From assembly GCA_016185305.1 (NCBI GenBank), contig JACPNV010000001.1, forward strand, positions 97,906-161,905: a DNA stretch of 64,000 nt, given 5' to 3'. Of this stretch, positions 50,099 to 59,179 are shown piece by piece. The translations under genes and the position numbers were made by a program. Origin of the DNA: Actinomycetota bacterium (GTDB lineage Bacteria; Actinomycetota; Acidimicrobiia; Acidimicrobiales; Acidimicrobilacustridaceae). The notes beneath the pieces are model-generated. The model saw only the letters and a list, made by a program, of their open reading frames with translations. It was not told the origin of the DNA and did no database searches. Numbering within the stretch: position 1 is the stretch's first letter; the number at the start of each line of letters is the position of its first letter.

Positions 50099-50953
50099 TC
50101 AGGCGCGCGCACGGCGGGCGCGTTCGAACTGGTCGTCGAAGCGGCGGGGGAGCGGGAGGACGCGGTGGCGGTCGCCGAGCCCGAGGGCGCTCGCCTGGCG
50201 CATGGTGTTGAAGCCGGCGGCGGTGACGACGCGGTCAGCGAGCGGGAAGAGTGGCCAGACCGGGTAGGTGTCGATGGTTGCGAGGCCGTCGACGGCAGTA
50301 GGCGCGGCGACGACGAGCGAGGCGTCGAGGTCCTCGGCGTCGGCCATGTCGCGCGCGAAGGCGACGATCTCGAGGACCTCTTCTCGCGTGCCCGCGTGGG
50401 CAACGAGCCAGCGGGGTCGTGGTGTCGCCTCGAGCGCAGACGCGGCGAAGAGATCCGCGGTGGCGGGCGGATCGTGGAGCACCAGATCAGCGACCGCGGT
50501 CGACAGGCTCTGCACGGTCGCGAGGTGCTCGGGTTGGAGCCGCTCGACCACGTAGGTCTGATCGAAGTGAAGCGGGTCTGGTGCCATGAGCCGCGCGTAC
50601 CTCGTCCAGCGCAGCGACCGGGCGAGGTGAACGATGCGCACGTCTGACCGGACGACCGCGGCGTGCAACTCGCCGAACAACCCGCTCGGGAACGCGTCGA
50701 TCCAGAGCTCGTCGGGTTGAACCGTATCCAGCGCGGACGCGAGCCAGTCGCCGAGCTGCCACGGATCGGGCGTCGCGTCGAGCGGCGCCGCCGGGGACAG
50801 GACCGTCCACGCTTGGACCACCCGCCGATCGCCGGCGAACGACGACGCCGCGAGCACCGTCACGTCGTCATCGGCGCGGCCCAGCGTGTGCAGCGCAGCG
50901 CGAACCCGCGTGAGATGTCCGAGACCGCCTCCCGTGGCGTACACGGCGATCAC
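50099..50953 (-). CDS. MurG/GT28-like glycosyltransferase-fold protein
   Basis: 284 residues from GTG ending 50953, overlapping the stop of the upstream glycosyltransferase (GTGA); the longer track ORF is not supported. The N-terminal VIAVYATGGGLGHLTRVRAALHTLG is the glycine loop of GT-B enzymes such as MurG. The C-terminal VVTAAGFNTMRQASALGLGDRHRVLPLPRRFDDQFERA resembles the donor-binding end of the same group. Shorter than typical GT28 enzymes. Last gene of the minus-strand operon. Confidence 0.7.
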   Translation of the reverse strand: MIAVYATGGGLGHLTRVRAALHTLGRADDDVTVLAASSFAGDRRVVQAWTVLSPAAPLDATPDPWQLGDWLASALDTVQPDELWIDAFPSGLFGELHAAVVRSDVRIVHLARSLRWTRYARLMAPDPLHFDQTYVVERLQPEHLATVQSLSTAVADLVLHDPPATADLFAASALEATPRPRWLVAHAGTREEVLEIVAFARDMADAEDLDASLVVAAPTAVDGLATIDTYPVWPLFPLADRVVTAAGFNTMRQASALGLGDRHRVLPLPRRFDDQFERARRARA

Positions 50954-52095
50954 GACGAGGCACCGCGAGCTGTCTGCCCGAGCACCTCGAGGTACCCAAG
51001 CGTCTCTCGCTCGACGGTGAACCTGTCCGCCACGCGTGCGGCGGCGGCCGAGCCTTTGGCATCGAGCTCGTCGCCGGACGCGGACGCGACGGTCACGAGG
51101 GCCGCCCTGCACGCGTCCTCGTCGCCCGCGCGGAACGACCAGCCGATCATGCCGTCCACCAGGTCGCCGAGGCCGCCGGCGTCGGATGCCAGCAACGGGA
51201 TGCCGAGCGCGGCCGCTTCGAGGGCGACGTTAGGAAGCCCGTCGTAGAACGACGGCAGCGCCACGACATCGCAGGCCGGAAGGATGCCGAGCAGCTCGTA
51301 GCGATCGAGGAACGGCAGCGCGGTGTGGGTCATCGCCTTTGGTCGATCGCGGTCCGAGAGCCAGTCGTCGATCGCGGGCTCGAGGTCGCCGACCAGCACG
51401 GCGTGGAAGCGATCGGCGAGACCCGTGCGCGCCATCGAGTCGAGGAGGAACAGCGCGCCCTTCTTGCGCTTGAGCTGGCCGATGAGCCCGATCGTGCGCC
51501 GGCCCGCGGGCACGTTCTCGTCGCGCCACGCGGCTGCCTTCTCGACGTCTGATGGCAGCGCGCTCCATGCCGAGGTGTCGATGCCGTTCGCGATGTGGAC
51601 GACCTCGGCGCCCGGCATGAGCGAGCGGACCCGGTCGACGTTCGCCCGGCTCACGACACAGACGCGAACGGACGCCTGAAGCGCCGCGAGAAGAGACGAT
51701 CGGCGGCGCATCGAGAACACGCCGGCATCGAAGTCGTTCCCGCGCAGCAGGGTGACGAGCGGAACGCCGAGCCAGGCGGCGTAGATGGGTGCTGCCAGCA
51801 CCGGATAGGCGCCCCCGAACGCGACGATGTGGGTATAGGGATCGGTCTGGTGTTCAGCGGCCACTGCCGTCCAGAGTCGATGCAGCGCGTGCTCAGCGTC
51901 GTCGTCCAGCGGCGCTGTGAGAAGCCGGCCACCTTGTTTCGGTACGGACGACCAGACGGCCGCCGATGACCGGCTGAGATGGGCGATGTCGGCAGTCACG
52001 CCCGCGGCGCGCAGCCCGCCGACGATCCGATCGCACGACTGCGCCATCCCGCCCCGGCTCGGCGGGTAGTTCTCCGTGAGCCAGAGCACACGCAT
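50950..52095 (-). CDS. GT4-family glycosyltransferase
   Basis: 381 residues from the ATG ending 52095. GT-B fold: the N-terminal MRVLWLTENYPPSRGGMAQSCDRIVGGL, the central AEVVHIANGIDTSAWSAL, TIGLIGQLKRKKGALFLLDSMA, and the donor site DVVALPSFYDGLPNVALEAAALGIPLLASDAGGLGDLVD with the ExxxxxxxE-type arrangement of retaining GT4 enzymes. Cytoplasmic, using a nucleotide sugar; acceptor unknown. Eight bases after the Cys-rich gene. Confidence 0.9.
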   Translation of the reverse strand: MRVLWLTENYPPSRGGMAQSCDRIVGGLRAAGVTADIAHLSRSSAAVWSSVPKQGGRLLTAPLDDDAEHALHRLWTAVAAEHQTDPYTHIVAFGGAYPVLAAPIYAAWLGVPLVTLLRGNDFDAGVFSMRRRSSLLAALQASVRVCVVSRANVDRVRSLMPGAEVVHIANGIDTSAWSALPSDVEKAAAWRDENVPAGRRTIGLIGQLKRKKGALFLLDSMARTGLADRFHAVLVGDLEPAIDDWLSDRDRPKAMTHTALPFLDRYELLGILPACDVVALPSFYDGLPNVALEAAALGIPLLASDAGGLGDLVDGMIGWSFRAGDEDACRAALVTVASASGDELDAKGSAAAARVADRFTVERETLGYLEVLGQTARGASS

Positions 52096-52102
52096 GACAA
52101 GC

Positions 52103-52501
52103 TCAGCTATCGAAGAACGAGCCGTCGTCGCCGGTGTCGTCGGCGAACTCGTCACCGCCGTACAGCTCGGGGTCGAAGGCCATCTGGTCGTACGAGTCGA
52201 ACTCGGACCAGAACAGCGTGTCGCCCGTCGCTTCCGACGCGCTCCAGTAGTAGTTGCGGCGAAAGCCGACGGTCCAGTACTCGTCCATCGGGTCGTCGAC
52301 GAACCCTCGCGCCGCCGCATAGCACTCCGGGCACACCGGCACCGGTTCGTTCGGGAGCTGCAGCATGTGGCGGTTGCAGATGGATCGCGTGCAGCGATTG
52401 CAGGCGATCCGCGCCGGACGTTCGCACCGGGCCAGAACGAAGAAGCCCGTCGTGGTGGTGCACACGCGCACCGCCACGCGCCCGCCTCCCGCGGGACTCA
52501 T
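52103..52501 (-). CDS. Cys-rich small protein with B-box-like zinc-binding pattern
   Basis: 132 residues. The N-terminal half has CERPARIACNRCTRSICNRHMLQLPNEPVPVCPECY, eight Cys/His residues spaced like a treble-clef or B-box zinc finger. The C-terminal half is acidic and aromatic (YWTVGFRRNYYWSASEATGDTLFWSEFDSYDQMAFDPELYGG) with no match I know. Sits between two glycosyltransferase genes in one operon. Function not recognised. Confidence 0.6.
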   Translation of the reverse strand: MSPAGGGRVAVRVCTTTTGFFVLARCERPARIACNRCTRSICNRHMLQLPNEPVPVCPECYAAARGFVDDPMDEYWTVGFRRNYYWSASEATGDTLFWSEFDSYDQMAFDPELYGGDEFADDTGDDGSFFDS

Positions 52502-52541
52502 GGATGCCGCACCCCCTCGTCGGTGCCCAGCGCGCGGCGCG

Positions 52542-53318
52542 TCACGATGCCACCTGCTGGGTCTTGGGTATCCAGCGGAAGACCTCGCCGATCAGCAGCA
52601 AGACGTTGTTGAGCTGGCCCTGGGTGGGCGCGCCCGGCACCTGCGGGGATGCGGCGGTGAAGATCCCGTGCTTCCGGTCGGGGACGACGATCGGGTACTT
52701 CGAGCGACCGTCGAGCACGATGCGGTCGCCTTCCCGTTCCATCGTGATGCGGCACCAACCCGGCACGCCGCTGGCCGGCGCAACCACCGCCCAGCTCGCC
52801 GGGACGGAGAGGCGAACGCGAACCTTCTGGATCGACTTCCGCTTGAACTTCGTCTTCATCTTGCCGCTGCTGCCGCGCTTGTGGATCTTGCGGACGCGCA
52901 CGAGATCGGCCACCCACAGGTCGAGCTTGGCGCGGTTGGCGAGTTTGGCCTCGAGCGCCAACCACGGATCGAAGTGATACGTCTGCTCGATGCTCTTCAC
53001 GCCTCGATTGATCGGCGGGATGTTCTGCGCCTGGCCGACCTTGCCCGGCGCGTCGTCGCCCCGGAGGTCGGCGCGCAAGCCCAGGTAGCCGTCGCGTGGC
53101 ACGTCCTCCAAGAGGATGCGGAGCAACGGCAGGACGAAGTCGAGCGAGCGGGGCGGCAGGCGGTGCTTCTTCACCAGTTGGTCGTGCTGCTTCAAGCTGA
53201 CGAGTAGGCCGTGCCAGTCGTTGCGCGACAGCGAGGCGACGAGCTGCTGCTCGTTGACCAGCGCTTGGTGGTGGGGCGGGAAGTTGGCGATCGCCTTCTT
53301 GTCCTTGCGATCGAACAT
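52542..53318 (-). CDS. Conserved-looking hypothetical protein in glycosyltransferase operon
   Basis: 258 residues, no signal peptide or membrane segment. Blocks that look structured include DRKDKKAIANFPPHHQALVNEQQLVASLSRNDWHGLL, IEQTYHFDPWLALEAKLANRAKLDLWVADLVRVRKIHKRG, a Lys-rich KMKTKFKRKSIQKVRVRLSVP and a beta-rich end (DGRSKYPIVVPDRKHGIF). I do not recognise a family. Coding is supported by high GC3 and position, 9 bases from the previous gene. Confidence 0.65.
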   Translation of the reverse strand: MFDRKDKKAIANFPPHHQALVNEQQLVASLSRNDWHGLLVSLKQHDQLVKKHRLPPRSLDFVLPLLRILLEDVPRDGYLGLRADLRGDDAPGKVGQAQNIPPINRGVKSIEQTYHFDPWLALEAKLANRAKLDLWVADLVRVRKIHKRGSSGKMKTKFKRKSIQKVRVRLSVPASWAVVAPASGVPGWCRITMEREGDRIVLDGRSKYPIVVPDRKHGIFTAASPQVPGAPTQGQLNNVLLLIGEVFRWIPKTQQVAS

Positions 53319-53327
53319 GGCGGGACC

Positions 53328-54518
53328 CTACCGCGCTGGCACGCGCAGATCGTCGTACACCGCATCGAGGCGTTGCCGGTTGTGGTCCCACGTCAAGGTG
53401 GATGCCACATGCTCGCGTGCCGCGTCGCCCATGGCTCGCGAACGTTCGGGGTACTCGAGCATCACCCGGGTGGCGCGGGCCAGCTCGGCCGGTCGATCGG
53501 GGCGTACGAGCCGGCCGTGCTCGCCGTCGACGACGAGCTCGCGCACCGCCGGGAGATCGGACGCCACCACGGGTGTGCCCGCCGCCATCGACTCGAGCAC
53601 CTTGAGCGGGCAGCAACCCTGCTCGACGTTGCGCGGGCAGTCTGCCAGCGGCGCCACCGAGAGCTCGGCGTGCGCGAGCCACGCGGCGATCTCGTTGTGG
53701 CGCAACCCGAAGCGCCAGTCGACACGCCCGTCGACGCCGAGGCGCCGCGCGAACCGGAGGAACGGTCGCGCTCGCTTGCGCCGGGTCGCCGAGCAGATGA
53801 CCAGGCCCAGGTCGTCGAGGTCGGCGAGACGTGCGAACGCGCGCAACAACTGGTCGACGCCCTGCCAGGTCTGCAGCGCGCCGACGTACACCACATAGCG
53901 ACTGGGGGCGCCGTCAGGTCGAGCGGGTCGCTGCTCGGGTGCCACGACGTCAGCGCCGTTCGGCACCACCGCGAGGCGTTCCCCATCGACCCCGAGCGAG
54001 AGCAGCTTCGCCTGCAGCACACCCGAGACCGTCACCACGCGGTCGGCGTGCTGCAAGCAGAACTGCTCGAGCTCGCGGACCTTGGCGATGGTGGACGGCA
54101 GCATCGCCGGGTACGCGGCCGGTAGCTCGATCGACGGCAGCGCGTTGGCTTCGTACAGCACGCGGTAGCACCGGTTCGGGTCGTGCAGCGCGGCGATCGC
54201 GCTCCAGGGATCGCGCACGTGCACCACTTCGAGCGTGTCCGCGTGCATGGCGACGGTCGCCGCCAGCCGCCGGCTGAACAGCTCGGCTCGCTGCAGGAGG
54301 TTGGGGACCTCGTCCGTGAAGCGGACGATCTCGATGCCGTCCTCGAACTGGTAGGGCGGCAGTGACCCGCCCCCGATCACGTAGAGCAGACCGCCGCCGA
54401 ACCTCTCGAACAACGCTTGCGACGAGTGGAGGATGTGGACCGCCGCGCCCTTCGGTGACGGGAACTGGTCGAAGGCCGCGAACATCGCCCGGTGCGGGTG
54501 CGCTGGCGGCGGGCGCAC
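53328..54518 (-). CDS. GT4-family glycosyltransferase
   Basis: 396 residues from GTG ending 54518, three bases after map; ATG ending 54485 (MFAAFDQFPSPKG) is an alternative. Features: VHVRDPWSAIAAL, YEANALPSIELPAAYPAML, RVVTVSGVLQAKLLSLGVDGERLAVVPNGADVV, YVVYVGALQTWQGVDQLLRAFA, and the donor site CPLKVLESMAAGTPVVASDLPAVRELV. A second retaining GT4 enzyme of the operon, divergent from the one at 50950. Confidence 0.9.
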   Translation of the reverse strand: MRPPPAHPHRAMFAAFDQFPSPKGAAVHILHSSQALFERFGGGLLYVIGGGSLPPYQFEDGIEIVRFTDEVPNLLQRAELFSRRLAATVAMHADTLEVVHVRDPWSAIAALHDPNRCYRVLYEANALPSIELPAAYPAMLPSTIAKVRELEQFCLQHADRVVTVSGVLQAKLLSLGVDGERLAVVPNGADVVAPEQRPARPDGAPSRYVVYVGALQTWQGVDQLLRAFARLADLDDLGLVICSATRRKRARPFLRFARRLGVDGRVDWRFGLRHNEIAAWLAHAELSVAPLADCPRNVEQGCCPLKVLESMAAGTPVVASDLPAVRELVVDGEHGRLVRPDRPAELARATRVMLEYPERSRAMGDAAREHVASTLTWDHNRQRLDAVYDDLRVPAR

Positions 54519-54521
54519 AGC

Positions 54522-55577
54522 TCAGTCGATCGCGAACACGTCGGCCGCGCACCGGCCGTCAGAGGTCGCCGTGAGGATCTCCGCGCCGTCGGCTGTGACC
54601 AGGATGGTGTGCTCGTACTGGGCGCTGCGGCTGCCGTCGTTGGTGACCGCGGTCCAGGCGTCGTCCCACAGGTGCAGCCGAGGCGAACCGAGGGTCAGCA
54701 TCGGTTCGATGGTGAAGGTCATGCCCTCCTCGATCACCGTCGTCGCCGCGGGCACGTAGTAGTGGGGGATCTGCAACGACGTGTGGAACGCGGGGCCGAT
54801 GCCGTGACCGACGAACTCATCGACGACACCGATGCCGTTTCGGTGCGCGTGCTGCTGGATGGCTTTGCCGATCACGTTGATGGGCTCGCCCGGCCTCACC
54901 GCTTCGATGGCGCGGTACATGGACTCGCGTGTGACCCGGCAGAGGCGGCGCGAGTCTTTGTCGACATCGCCGACGAGGAACATCGCGTCGGTGTCACCAT
55001 GGACCCCGTTCGCGTACACGGTCACGTCGACGTTGACGATGTCGCCGTCCTTCAGCACCCGGCTGTCGGGGATGCCGTGGCAGATGACCTCGTTGACCGA
55101 CGTGCAGATCGCCTTGGGGAAGCCCTTGTAGTTGAGGGGGCTGGGGTACACGCCGAGCCGGATGCACTCGTCGTGCGCGACCTCGTCGAGATGGTCGGTG
55201 GTGACGCCGGGCCGCACCTCGTTACCGACGCGGAGCAACAACTGTGCCGCGAGGTCGCCCGCGACTCGCATCCTCTCGATCTCGTCTGCCGTGCGCGTGT
55301 TCGGGCCCTTGAACGCGGGCGGCATCCCGTCCGCCTTGTCGGCATACGGTGGCCGATCGATGGTCGCGGGCAGCTCGCGGCGAGCGCTCACCAATCCCCG
55401 TTCGACGCGTGCGCCGATGCGTCGCGACGTGACGCTCGTGCGGGCGGGGATGCCATGGGGCAGCCCATGGCCGCGGTCGAGGGTCGCGGTGGCCCGTCCT
55501 GAGGACGACGAACCGCCCTTGGGTGTGACGCGGCCGCCACCCGACTTGCGGCCGCCTGGCCCTCGGTTCTTCTTCAT
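54522..55577 (-). CDS. map: Type I methionine aminopeptidase
   Basis: 351 residues from the ATG ending 55577; the track ORF extends into the divergent intergenic region. Removes the initiator Met. The five metal ligands fall in conserved blocks: VNVDVTVYANGVHGDTDAMF (two Asp), VGHGIGPAFHTS (His), GMTFTIEPML (Glu), and SAQYEHTILVT (Glu). FPKAICTSVNEVICHGIPD is also intact. The first 80 residues are a basic, Gly/Ser-rich extension before the actinobacterial N-terminal segment. It leads an operon of glycosyltransferases, an unusual context. Confidence 0.95.
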   Translation of the reverse strand: MKKNRGPGGRKSGGGRVTPKGGSSSSGRATATLDRGHGLPHGIPARTSVTSRRIGARVERGLVSARRELPATIDRPPYADKADGMPPAFKGPNTRTADEIERMRVAGDLAAQLLLRVGNEVRPGVTTDHLDEVAHDECIRLGVYPSPLNYKGFPKAICTSVNEVICHGIPDSRVLKDGDIVNVDVTVYANGVHGDTDAMFLVGDVDKDSRRLCRVTRESMYRAIEAVRPGEPINVIGKAIQQHAHRNGIGVVDEFVGHGIGPAFHTSLQIPHYYVPAATTVIEEGMTFTIEPMLTLGSPRLHLWDDAWTAVTNDGSRSAQYEHTILVTADGAEILTATSDGRCAADVFAID

Positions 55578-55761
55578 CGGGGGAAGTCTATGAGACGCGT
55601 AGGTGGGCGAGGCCCTGGATCGAGCCAGTGATGTGCCGGGATGGACGTGGGGCCGCACTCGCCCCGCAGGGCGCTGCACCGTGTCCGTCCTCGATGTTGC
55701 TCCGTTCGTGCCGCTCTGGATGCACGACTCGACGAGCCGGCTGTGCAACGCTGGCCAACCT

Positions 55762-56938
55762 GTGTTCGGTATCGCGAAGCCCTGCCGCCATGTCCTCGGG
55801 CCGGAGTTGCAGAAGGAATGGATGGGCCACCTGTGCGGCCTCTGCCTCGCGTTGCGTGACGGCCATGGGCACGCGTCCCGCGTCACCACGAACGTCGACG
55901 CGGCCGTCCTCTCGATCCTCGTCGACGCCCAGCGCGATGGGGCGCTCGAACGTAGCCGAGCCGCTCCATGCCCGCTGCGAGGCATGCGGACCGCGAACGT
56001 GATCGCCGCCGCCGAGCCTGCCGCGCAACACGCGGTCGCGGTGTCCCTGACCATGGCGGCGACCAGCTCGATGACCACGCGCTCGACGGCGACGGGTTAC
56101 CGGGCAAGGTGCCGTCGTTGTCCCGCGGCGTGAGCCGAAGGTGGAGCGCGGCGGGCGAGCGCGCCGGTCGCCGAGCGAACTTCCAGACGAGCACGCTCCG
56201 GTCAGCGGCCGCCGACTCGACGGCACGCGAGCAACCGCCGCCGCGGCAGTGGCACACACGGCGGTGCTGGCCGGCCAACCCGACAACCACGAGCCCCTCC
56301 TCCGACTCGGGCGGGCGTTCGGCCGCATCGCCTACGTCCTCGATGCTGTCGATGACGAAGTGGATGACGTCGCCGCCGGACGGTTCAACCCGCTCGTCGC
56401 CACCTGCGTCGAGCCCGCTGATCGTCGCGCCGTTGCGCGAGCGATCTTCCTCGATGCCCACCGGGAACTGGCGAACGCATTCGACGACCTGTCACTCGTG
56501 CGTCCGGTGTTGGCGCGAGCCGTGCTGGTCGACCAGCTGTGGCGCGCGGGCGACGCTCGCTTCCACCTCCACCACACTCGCACCTGTTCAGTTCACGACC
56601 ACCGGCACGGCCACCGCCATGAACCGCGCGAGGGCGGCCGTCGCCGGCGGGTGCGGCTGTACCGACCACATGTCGACCTTCGTGGGACCACGGGCGCGTT
56701 GAGGCTCCTGGGCCGGTTCGCGGTCCTCGCCGGCCTGGCGACGGCCGCCGCGTCGACGACGTCGCTCGGCATGACCGGCTTCGACTCGGACGCAGGCGGG
56801 GCGTTTTCCCAGGGTCCGATGGGGGCACCGATCCCGGACCCGAACCAGAAGCAGCACTGGTGGCAGAACTGCGACTGCTGTGACTGCTGCTGCTGCTGCG
56901 ACTGCTGCGACTGCTGCGACTGCTGTGATTGCGGCTGA
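55762..56938 (+). pseudogene. DUF5685 family gene with several frameshifts and a Cys-Asp tail
   Basis: The conserved start is VFGIAKPCRHVLGPELQKEWMGHLCGLCLALRDGHGH in one frame up to LTMAAT near 56060. The protein continues in a second frame (LDDHALDGDGLPGKVPSLSRGVSRRW), a third (AVAHTAVLAGQPDNHEPLLRLGRAFGRIAYVLDAVDDEVDD), then probably the second again (ARAAVAGGCGCTDHMSTFVGPRA) and the third. At least two, probably four, single-base indels are needed. The end reads NCDCCDCCCCCDCCDCCDCC, a striking metal-binding-like tail. Either a decayed gene or a locally error-prone assembly. Divergent from map. Confidence 0.7.
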
Positions 56939-57086
56939 GCGGCGTTGCGCCCAGAGGCCCCCGAACGCGCTCGTCAAAATCGTTCAAGGTGCTCCCTCGA
57001 TCCGTCGATTGGTTGATCGGGCGGCATAGGCCATTTGGCCCAGGTAGCGTCTCATCCAATCTGGTCGGAACGTTCGGGGGACTGCG

Positions 57087-58721
57087 GTGCGAGGAGCACG
57101 ATGGTGGAAGCCGGCGGTCACGCTGGCCGTTGCTGGCTCGGTCGTCGCCATGAACGCCTGCACGGTGCCTCCACCGCCGCCGCCCCCGATCACGCCGGGT
57201 GACCCGGGTGCCTCCGACGTCTCCTTCACGATCACCTCGAACCAGGGCGTGCACCCGATCTCGCCGTTCATCTACGGCGCCAACAGCACCCGCAACATCG
57301 CCGCCAACAAGCAGACGCTGGTTCGCCAGGGCGGCAACCGGTGGACCGCCTACAACTGGGAGAACAACGCGTCGAACGCCGGCAGCGACTGGTGCTTCCA
57401 GAACGATGGCTACCTCTCCTCATCGAACACGCCTGGTGCCGCGGTCAAGCCGACCATCGATCTCGCGACGGCCAATGGTGCGGCGAACCTCGTGACGATC
57501 CCGATCGTCGACTACGTGGCGGCCGACAAGAACAGCCCGAACGGGTGCGACGACGTCCGCAACTCCGGGGCCAACTACCTGTCGACGCGCTTCGAGCAGA
57601 ACCGCGCGGCCAAGCCGGGTGGCTCGTTCACGACCAACCCGCCGCCCGCGGATGACTACGTCTACCAGGACGAGTACGTGAACTGGCTGAAGGTCAACGC
57701 GCCCAACGCCAACATCATGTTCAGCCTCGACAACGAGCCCGACCTGTGGTCCGCGACGCACGCCGAGGTCCATCCGAGCAACGCCAGCTATGCCGAGCTC
57801 GCCAACCGCAACATCCAGTTCGCGACAGCGATCAAGAACGTCATGCCGGGCGCACCCGTGGTCGGCCCGGTGAACTACGGCTTCTACGGCTTCGAGACCT
57901 TGCAGGGTGCTCCCGACGCTGGCGCGAACGGCAACTTCCTCGACTGGTGGCTCGACCAGATGAAGGCGGCCGACACCGCCGCGGGCCGGCGGCTGGTCGA
58001 CGTCATGGACCTGCACTGGTATCCCGAGGCCACCGGTGGGGGCCAGCGCATCACGGTCGCCGACGGCGGCGCAAGCGTCGCCGCCGCCCGCGTGCAGGCG
58101 CCCCGGTCGTTGTGGGACCCGACGTTCGTCGAGAACTCGTGGATCTCCAACCCCGACCAGTACAACTACGGGGCGATCAAGCTCATCCCCCGCATGAAAG
58201 ACCGGATCGCCGCCCGCGACCCCGGGATCGGCCTCGGCTTCTCCGAATGGAACTACGGGGGCGGCGATGTCATCAGCGGCGCCATCGCGACCGCCGACGT
58301 GCTCGGCATCTTCGGCCGCGAGAACGTCTCATTGGCCAACATGTGGGAGCTCAACGGCAACGAGAGCTACACCTACGCCGCCTTCCGCGCGTTCCGCAAC
58401 TATGACGGCTCTGGCTCGTCGTTCGGCAACGTGTCGGTCAGCGCGGTCGCGTCGGACAACGCCACCGGCTCGGTGTACGCGAGTACCGACTCGACCAATC
58501 CGAACCGGGTGGTGATCATCGCCATCAACAAGGCCACCACCGCCAAGAGGGCGGGCATCCGCCTCGCCCACCCGAACGCGTTCACGGGCGCGAAGGTCTA
58601 CACCCTGACCGCCGGCGGGGGAGCGAACATCGTCGCCCAACCCGACATCAGCACGGTCGCCACCAACGCCTACAACTACACGATGCCGGCATCCTCGGTC
58701 TCGATAATCGTCCCGCAGTGA
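57087..58721 (+). CDS. GH44 family glycoside hydrolase, lipoprotein
   Basis: 544 residues, GTG start. Signal peptide with lipobox VVAMNAC and then a Pro run, so it should be anchored outside the membrane. The catalytic domain matches GH44 endoglucanase/xyloglucanase: HPISPFIYGANSTRNIAANKQTLVRQGGNRWTAYNWENNASNAGSDW, the acid/base Glu in MFSLDNEPDLW, DLHWYPEA, and the nucleophile Glu in GFSEWNYGGGD. A C-terminal beta domain follows. It likely attacks beta-1,4-glucans and feeds the GH3/xylA genes downstream. Confidence 0.9.
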   Translation: MRGARWWKPAVTLAVAGSVVAMNACTVPPPPPPPITPGDPGASDVSFTITSNQGVHPISPFIYGANSTRNIAANKQTLVRQGGNRWTAYNWENNASNAGSDWCFQNDGYLSSSNTPGAAVKPTIDLATANGAANLVTIPIVDYVAADKNSPNGCDDVRNSGANYLSTRFEQNRAAKPGGSFTTNPPPADDYVYQDEYVNWLKVNAPNANIMFSLDNEPDLWSATHAEVHPSNASYAELANRNIQFATAIKNVMPGAPVVGPVNYGFYGFETLQGAPDAGANGNFLDWWLDQMKAADTAAGRRLVDVMDLHWYPEATGGGQRITVADGGASVAAARVQAPRSLWDPTFVENSWISNPDQYNYGAIKLIPRMKDRIAARDPGIGLGFSEWNYGGGDVISGAIATADVLGIFGRENVSLANMWELNGNESYTYAAFRAFRNYDGSGSSFGNVSVSAVASDNATGSVYASTDSTNPNRVVIIAINKATTAKRAGIRLAHPNAFTGAKVYTLTAGGGANIVAQPDISTVATNAYNYTMPASSVSIIVPQ

Positions 58722-58872
58722 GCGACCCGCGCTCGCATCCGGACAACGCGTAATCGTTCGGCTGTTGGTGCGTCAGGAGGTTCGTGGTCGAGCTCTCCTC
58801 TGACGTCGAAGGCCAGTGGGGCCACCAGAGCTCGAGATGGCGGGGCGCCGGGTGCTATGACGGTACGCCGGC

Positions 58873-59115
58873 CGGCGGCGCGACCGCCAGGGAGCCTGCC
58901 GGTGATGGGGAGCGCTCGGAGCGTCAACGGAGCGTGCGTGGGGGCGCAGCCCCCCAGGCAACTAGGCGCTTGCGGCCACGGATCGACAATTTGTCGGCTA
59001 TGCGGCAAGCGCCGGTCGGCGGCGCGACCGCCAGGGAGCCCGCCGGTGATGGGGAGCGCTCGGAGCGTCAGCGGAGCGTGCGTGGGGGCGCAGCCCCCCA
59101 GGCAACTGGGCGCTT
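58873..59115 (+). repeat. Tandem pair of a dispersed repeat (about 99 bp each, 144-bp period)
   Basis: Copies at 58873-58971 and 59017-59115 share CGGCGGCGCGACCGCCAGGG, GTGATGGGGAGCGCTCGGAG and GTGGGGGCGCAGCCCCCCAG with few mismatches. Each has hairpins GGCG/CGCC and GGGGGC/GCCCCC. The 45-bp spacer contains GCGGCCACGGATCGACAATTTGTCG, also found at 28763. The rest of 58722-59179 shows no gene; the open frame from 58784 is read-through. Confidence 0.85.
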
Positions 59116-59179
59116 GGCGGGGGGCGCCGTATCATCGGACGTTCCCGGTGCTGCTGTCAGCGGCGAAGCCAGGTATCCC

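Noticed and set aside
58784-59179. N-terminal 132 codons of the long LCP ORF
   Set aside because: They translate the tandem dispersed repeat; the TTG at 59180 gives the normal Pro-rich LCP N-terminus.
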